Positions 5,480 through 7,161 of a stretch of 7,161 bases of DNA are shown piece after piece (within the stretch, counting starts at the first letter, position 1; every line of letters starts with the position of its first letter). The notes beneath the pieces are model-generated. The model searched no databases. It saw nothing but the letters and a program-made list of their open reading frames with translations, and was not told the DNA's origin. Location: contig JBBQDZ010000123.1 of the NCBI GenBank assembly GCA_038320185.1, positions 1 to 7,161 of the forward strand. The letters run 5' to 3'. This DNA is from JBBQDZ01 sp038320185. GTDB lineage: Bacteria > Actinomycetota > Thermoleophilia > Gaiellales > Gaiellaceae. The translations under genes were made by a program, and so were the position numbers.

Positions 5480-5508
5480 TTGCCCTCACGCGCCCGTGCC
5501 GGTATCGT
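5480..5508 (+). promoter_or_regulatory. Candidate sigma-70 type promoter for the ABC exporter operon
   Basis: TTGCCC at 5480-5485 and TATCGT at 5503-5508 are separated by 17 bp, each matching the consensus at 4 of 6 positions. The expected start of transcription is near 5515, giving a leader of about 90 nt. This is the only reasonable pair I see in the divergent region for the plus strand. It is a motif match only. Confidence 0.4.
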
Positions 5509-5517
5509 CAGGCACGG
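5494..5517. promoter_or_regulatory. Inverted repeat enclosing the candidate -10 element
   Basis: CCGTGCC (5494-5500) and GGCACGG (5511-5517) form a perfect 7-bp inverted repeat with a 10-bp centre containing the putative -10 element TATCGT. A dimeric repressor bound here would block the promoter. A cruciform or RNA hairpin is the alternative reading. Confidence 0.45.
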
Positions 5518-5518
5518 C

Positions 5519-5539
5519 ATGTCTGTCCGGGACTGACAT
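5519..5539. promoter_or_regulatory. 21-bp near-perfect dyad, candidate operator
   Basis: ATGTC, T, GTC, centre CGG, GAC, T, GACAT form a dyad centred on 5529, symmetric except for the T-T positions and the centre. It starts two bases after the previous inverted repeat and would lie at the start of the transcript. It fits a dimeric regulator site, for example TetR-like, or a leader hairpin. No regulator gene for it is in the window. Confidence 0.45.
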
Positions 5540-5605
5540 AGCGGCGCGCATCGGGGCCTTCCCCGCGCGCCCTCGTCCACCGTCGTCCCGTACCAGGAGC
5601 ATGCA

Positions 5606-6409
5606 ATGCCGGCTGTCGAAGTACTGAATCTGCGCAAGGAGTTCGTCCGCAAGAGCGGCCGCTTCAAGCGGCGCCGCTCGGCGGCGCTCAAGGACGTCTC
5701 CTTCACGATGGAACGCGGGGAGGTCGTCGCGATTCTCGGCCAGAACGGCTCGGGCAAGTCGACGCTCGTCCGGCTGCTCTCGACCCTGCTCCTCCACGAC
5801 GGAGGCTCGGCGAAGATCTTCGGCCACGACGCGTTCCGCGAGACGCGAGCGGTGCGCCGCCTCGTCAACCGGGTATCGGTCGAGGCGAGCTTCTTCAAGA
5901 AGATGAGCGCTGCGGAGAACCTCGGCTACGCCGCGCGCTTCTACGGGATGACCCCGCGCCAGACGCGCCACCAGATTCCCGAGATCCTCGAGCGCGTCGG
6001 CTTCCCAGCCGAGCGCCGCCACGAGGCGATGGAGAATCTGAGCCGCGGCATGCAGCAGAAGGTGGCGCTTGCCCGTGCACTGCTGACGGCCCCCGTGCTG
6101 CTCCTCCTCGACGAGCCGACGACCGGCCTCGACCCGCGGTCGAAGCAGGAGGTGCAGGAGTTCATCCGCGAGATCCGCGACCGGCACGACTCGACGATCC
6201 TGCTCTGCACTCACGACATGCGCGAGGCGGAGATGCTCGCCGACCGGGTCGGGATTCTCGATCGCGGCGAGCTCCTGTTTCTCGAGCCGGTCGAGGATGT
6301 GAAGGAGCGCTACGGGGTCGAGACGCTCGAGGAGGCGTTCTTCGCGGCCACCGGGCGCACCTTCGAGGACGAGACCGACGAGGACAAGGAACGGGAGGTG
6401 TTCGCGTAA
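5606..6409 (+). CDS. ABC transporter ATP-binding protein (DrrA/ABC-2 export type)
   Basis: This is the nucleotide-binding subunit of an exporter, 267 residues, acting at the inner face of the membrane with the permease encoded next. Visible motifs are Walker A GQNGSGKST (45-53), signature LSRGMQQKV (145-153), Walker B LLLLDEPTTGLD (165-176, catalytic Glu170) and the switch His203 (CTHD). The signature is the relaxed LSxGM form common in this group. At the Q-loop the usual Gln appears replaced by Glu93 (VSVEASFFKKMSAAENL). An arginine/lysine-rich insert (15-24) precedes the first core strand, and a very acidic tail (253-264) ends the protein. ATG at 5606 has AGGAGC at 5595-5600. The stop overlaps the permease start by one base (TAATG). 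The substrate cannot be inferred; relatives export drugs, lipids or polysaccharides. Confidence 0.93.
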   Translation: MPAVEVLNLRKEFVRKSGRFKRRRSAALKDVSFTMERGEVVAILGQNGSGKSTLVRLLSTLLLHDGGSAKIFGHDAFRETRAVRRLVNRVSVEASFFKKMSAAENLGYAARFYGMTPRQTRHQIPEILERVGFPAERRHEAMENLSRGMQQKVALARALLTAPVLLLLDEPTTGLDPRSKQEVQEFIREIRDRHDSTILLCTHDMREAEMLADRVGILDRGELLFLEPVEDVKERYGVETLEEAFFAATGRTFEDETDEDKEREVFA

Positions 6410-7161
6410 TGGCCACGGCAGCACAGGCGCAGGGAACGGCGCAGGCGGTCCGGCACGAGCTGATCGGCCTCTCGGGAGTTGTCGAGCGGAACCTCTATCT
6501 CGTCAAGCGCTACTTCTGGTGGGACGTCGCGTTCCTCGTCTGGACGATCGCGAACACGCTGACGATCGTCTTCATCGCGCGCGGCGTGAATCTGCCGCAG
6601 GCGGCCGAGAACGCGCTCGCGACGAGACTCCTCGTCGGCGGGGTCATCTGGGCCTACCTCGGGATCATCTTCGAGATCGTCACGGAGACCGTCGCCTGGG
6701 AGCGCTGGGAGGGCACGATCGAGTACACGTTCATGGCGCCTGTCTCGCGGCCCGTGCATCTCTTCGGGATGGGCATCTTCGCGGTTCTCTACGGCATCGT
6801 CCGCGCGGCGATCGTGTTCGTCGCCGTCGTCGCCTTCATCGGTCTGCATGTCGGGCATGCGAACTACGTCGCCGCGCTCGCGCTGCTCGGCATCGCCTCC
6901 GTCTCGTTCATCGGGATCGGGATGATGACCGCCGTACTGCCGCTGATCTCGCCCGAGAAGGGCACCCAGCTTGGCTTCGTCGCCCAGGGGTTGATGCTCG
7001 TCGTCTCAGGCGTCTACTACCCCGTCTCGGTGCTCCCCGGCTGGATGGAGTGGATCTCGAAGATCTCGCCTGCGACCTACGCGCTGCGCGGCAACCGGGC
7101 GCAGATCCTGCACGGAGCCGGTCTCGCTTGGGCCGACGTCTGGCCGCTGATCCTGATCGGG
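6409..7161 (+). CDS. ABC-2 type permease (3' truncated by window)
   Basis: This is the membrane subunit partnering the preceding ATPase. 251 residues are visible and no stop is reached before the window ends. A cytoplasmic N-terminus (1-37) is followed by hydrophobic segments at about 38-57, 73-94, 118-146, 150-175 and 187-207, with a sixth starting near 243. The motif WERWEGTIEYTFMAPVSRP (97-115), with the Glu-Gly-Thr-Ile-Glu core, is the conserved cytoplasmic segment of ABC-2 exporters. SGVYYPVSVLPGWMEWISKISPATYALR (200-227) is the usual loop before the last helix. ATG at 6409 overlaps the TAA of the ATPase gene, with GGGAGGTG (6393-6400) at suitable spacing, so the two are translationally coupled. 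Only a short C-terminal part, roughly 10-30 residues, is likely to be missing. A second permease may follow outside the window. Confidence 0.92.
   Translation, partial: MATAAQAQGTAQAVRHELIGLSGVVERNLYLVKRYFWWDVAFLVWTIANTLTIVFIARGVNLPQAAENALATRLLVGGVIWAYLGIIFEIVTETVAWERWEGTIEYTFMAPVSRPVHLFGMGIFAVLYGIVRAAIVFVAVVAFIGLHVGHANYVAALALLGIASVSFIGIGMMTAVLPLISPEKGTQLGFVAQGLMLVVSGVYYPVSVLPGWMEWISKISPATYALRGNRAQILHGAGLAWADVWPLILIG

Noticed and set aside
5486..6424. 312-residue open frame on the minus strand
   Set aside because: It lies entirely antisense to the ABC ATPase, which has every expected motif. It is a product of GC-rich third positions on the opposite strand.
6310..6858. 182-residue Asp/Glu/Arg-rich minus-strand frame
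   Set aside because: It is antisense to the ATPase end and the permease. The alternating charged composition is typical of a shadow of a membrane-protein gene in GC-rich DNA.

Overview
The window is GC-rich DNA with strongly GC-biased third codon positions, dense packing and genes typical of Actinomycetota. The response regulator and kinase closely resemble mycobacterial MprA/MprB, and secreted helical-repeat proteins like the two here occur in deep-branching actinobacteria such as Thermoleophilia. The phylum is a reasonable inference. The class is a guess.

Layout: (1) 2-358, plus strand: the 3' end of moeA (molybdenum cofactor insertion), convergent with the next block. (2) 463-1763, minus strand: a PAT-type GNAT acetyltransferase followed after 20 nt by a two-domain mercaptopyruvate-type sulfurtransferase. 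(3) 1764-2190: a gene-free stretch with two 32-bp imperfect direct repeats (27/32 identical), two hairpins between them, a rho-independent terminator and a complex inverted repeat. (4) 2191-5414, minus strand: a four-gene operon, transcribed as response regulator, histidine kinase, secreted protein 1, secreted protein 2, then the terminator at 2059-2094. (5) 5415-5605: a divergent regulatory region. (6) 5606-7161, plus strand: an ABC exporter ATPase overlapping by 1 bp an ABC-2 permease that is cut by the window end.

The most interesting part is the four-gene operon. An MprAB-like two-component system is followed by two paralogous exported all-helical proteins, one with a duplicated segment. 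A 19-bp direct repeat with the architecture of an MprA box (two 8-bp units, 3-bp spacer) lies 24 bp upstream of the regulator start codon. A degenerate copy lies in the gap before the first secreted gene. This suggests an autoregulated envelope-stress circuit whose outputs, and perhaps feedback modulators, are the two secreted proteins, by analogy with CpxP/Spy. That role is inference. The divergent ABC operon has its own candidate promoter with two dyads on or beside it, suggesting separate control by a repressor not encoded in this window.
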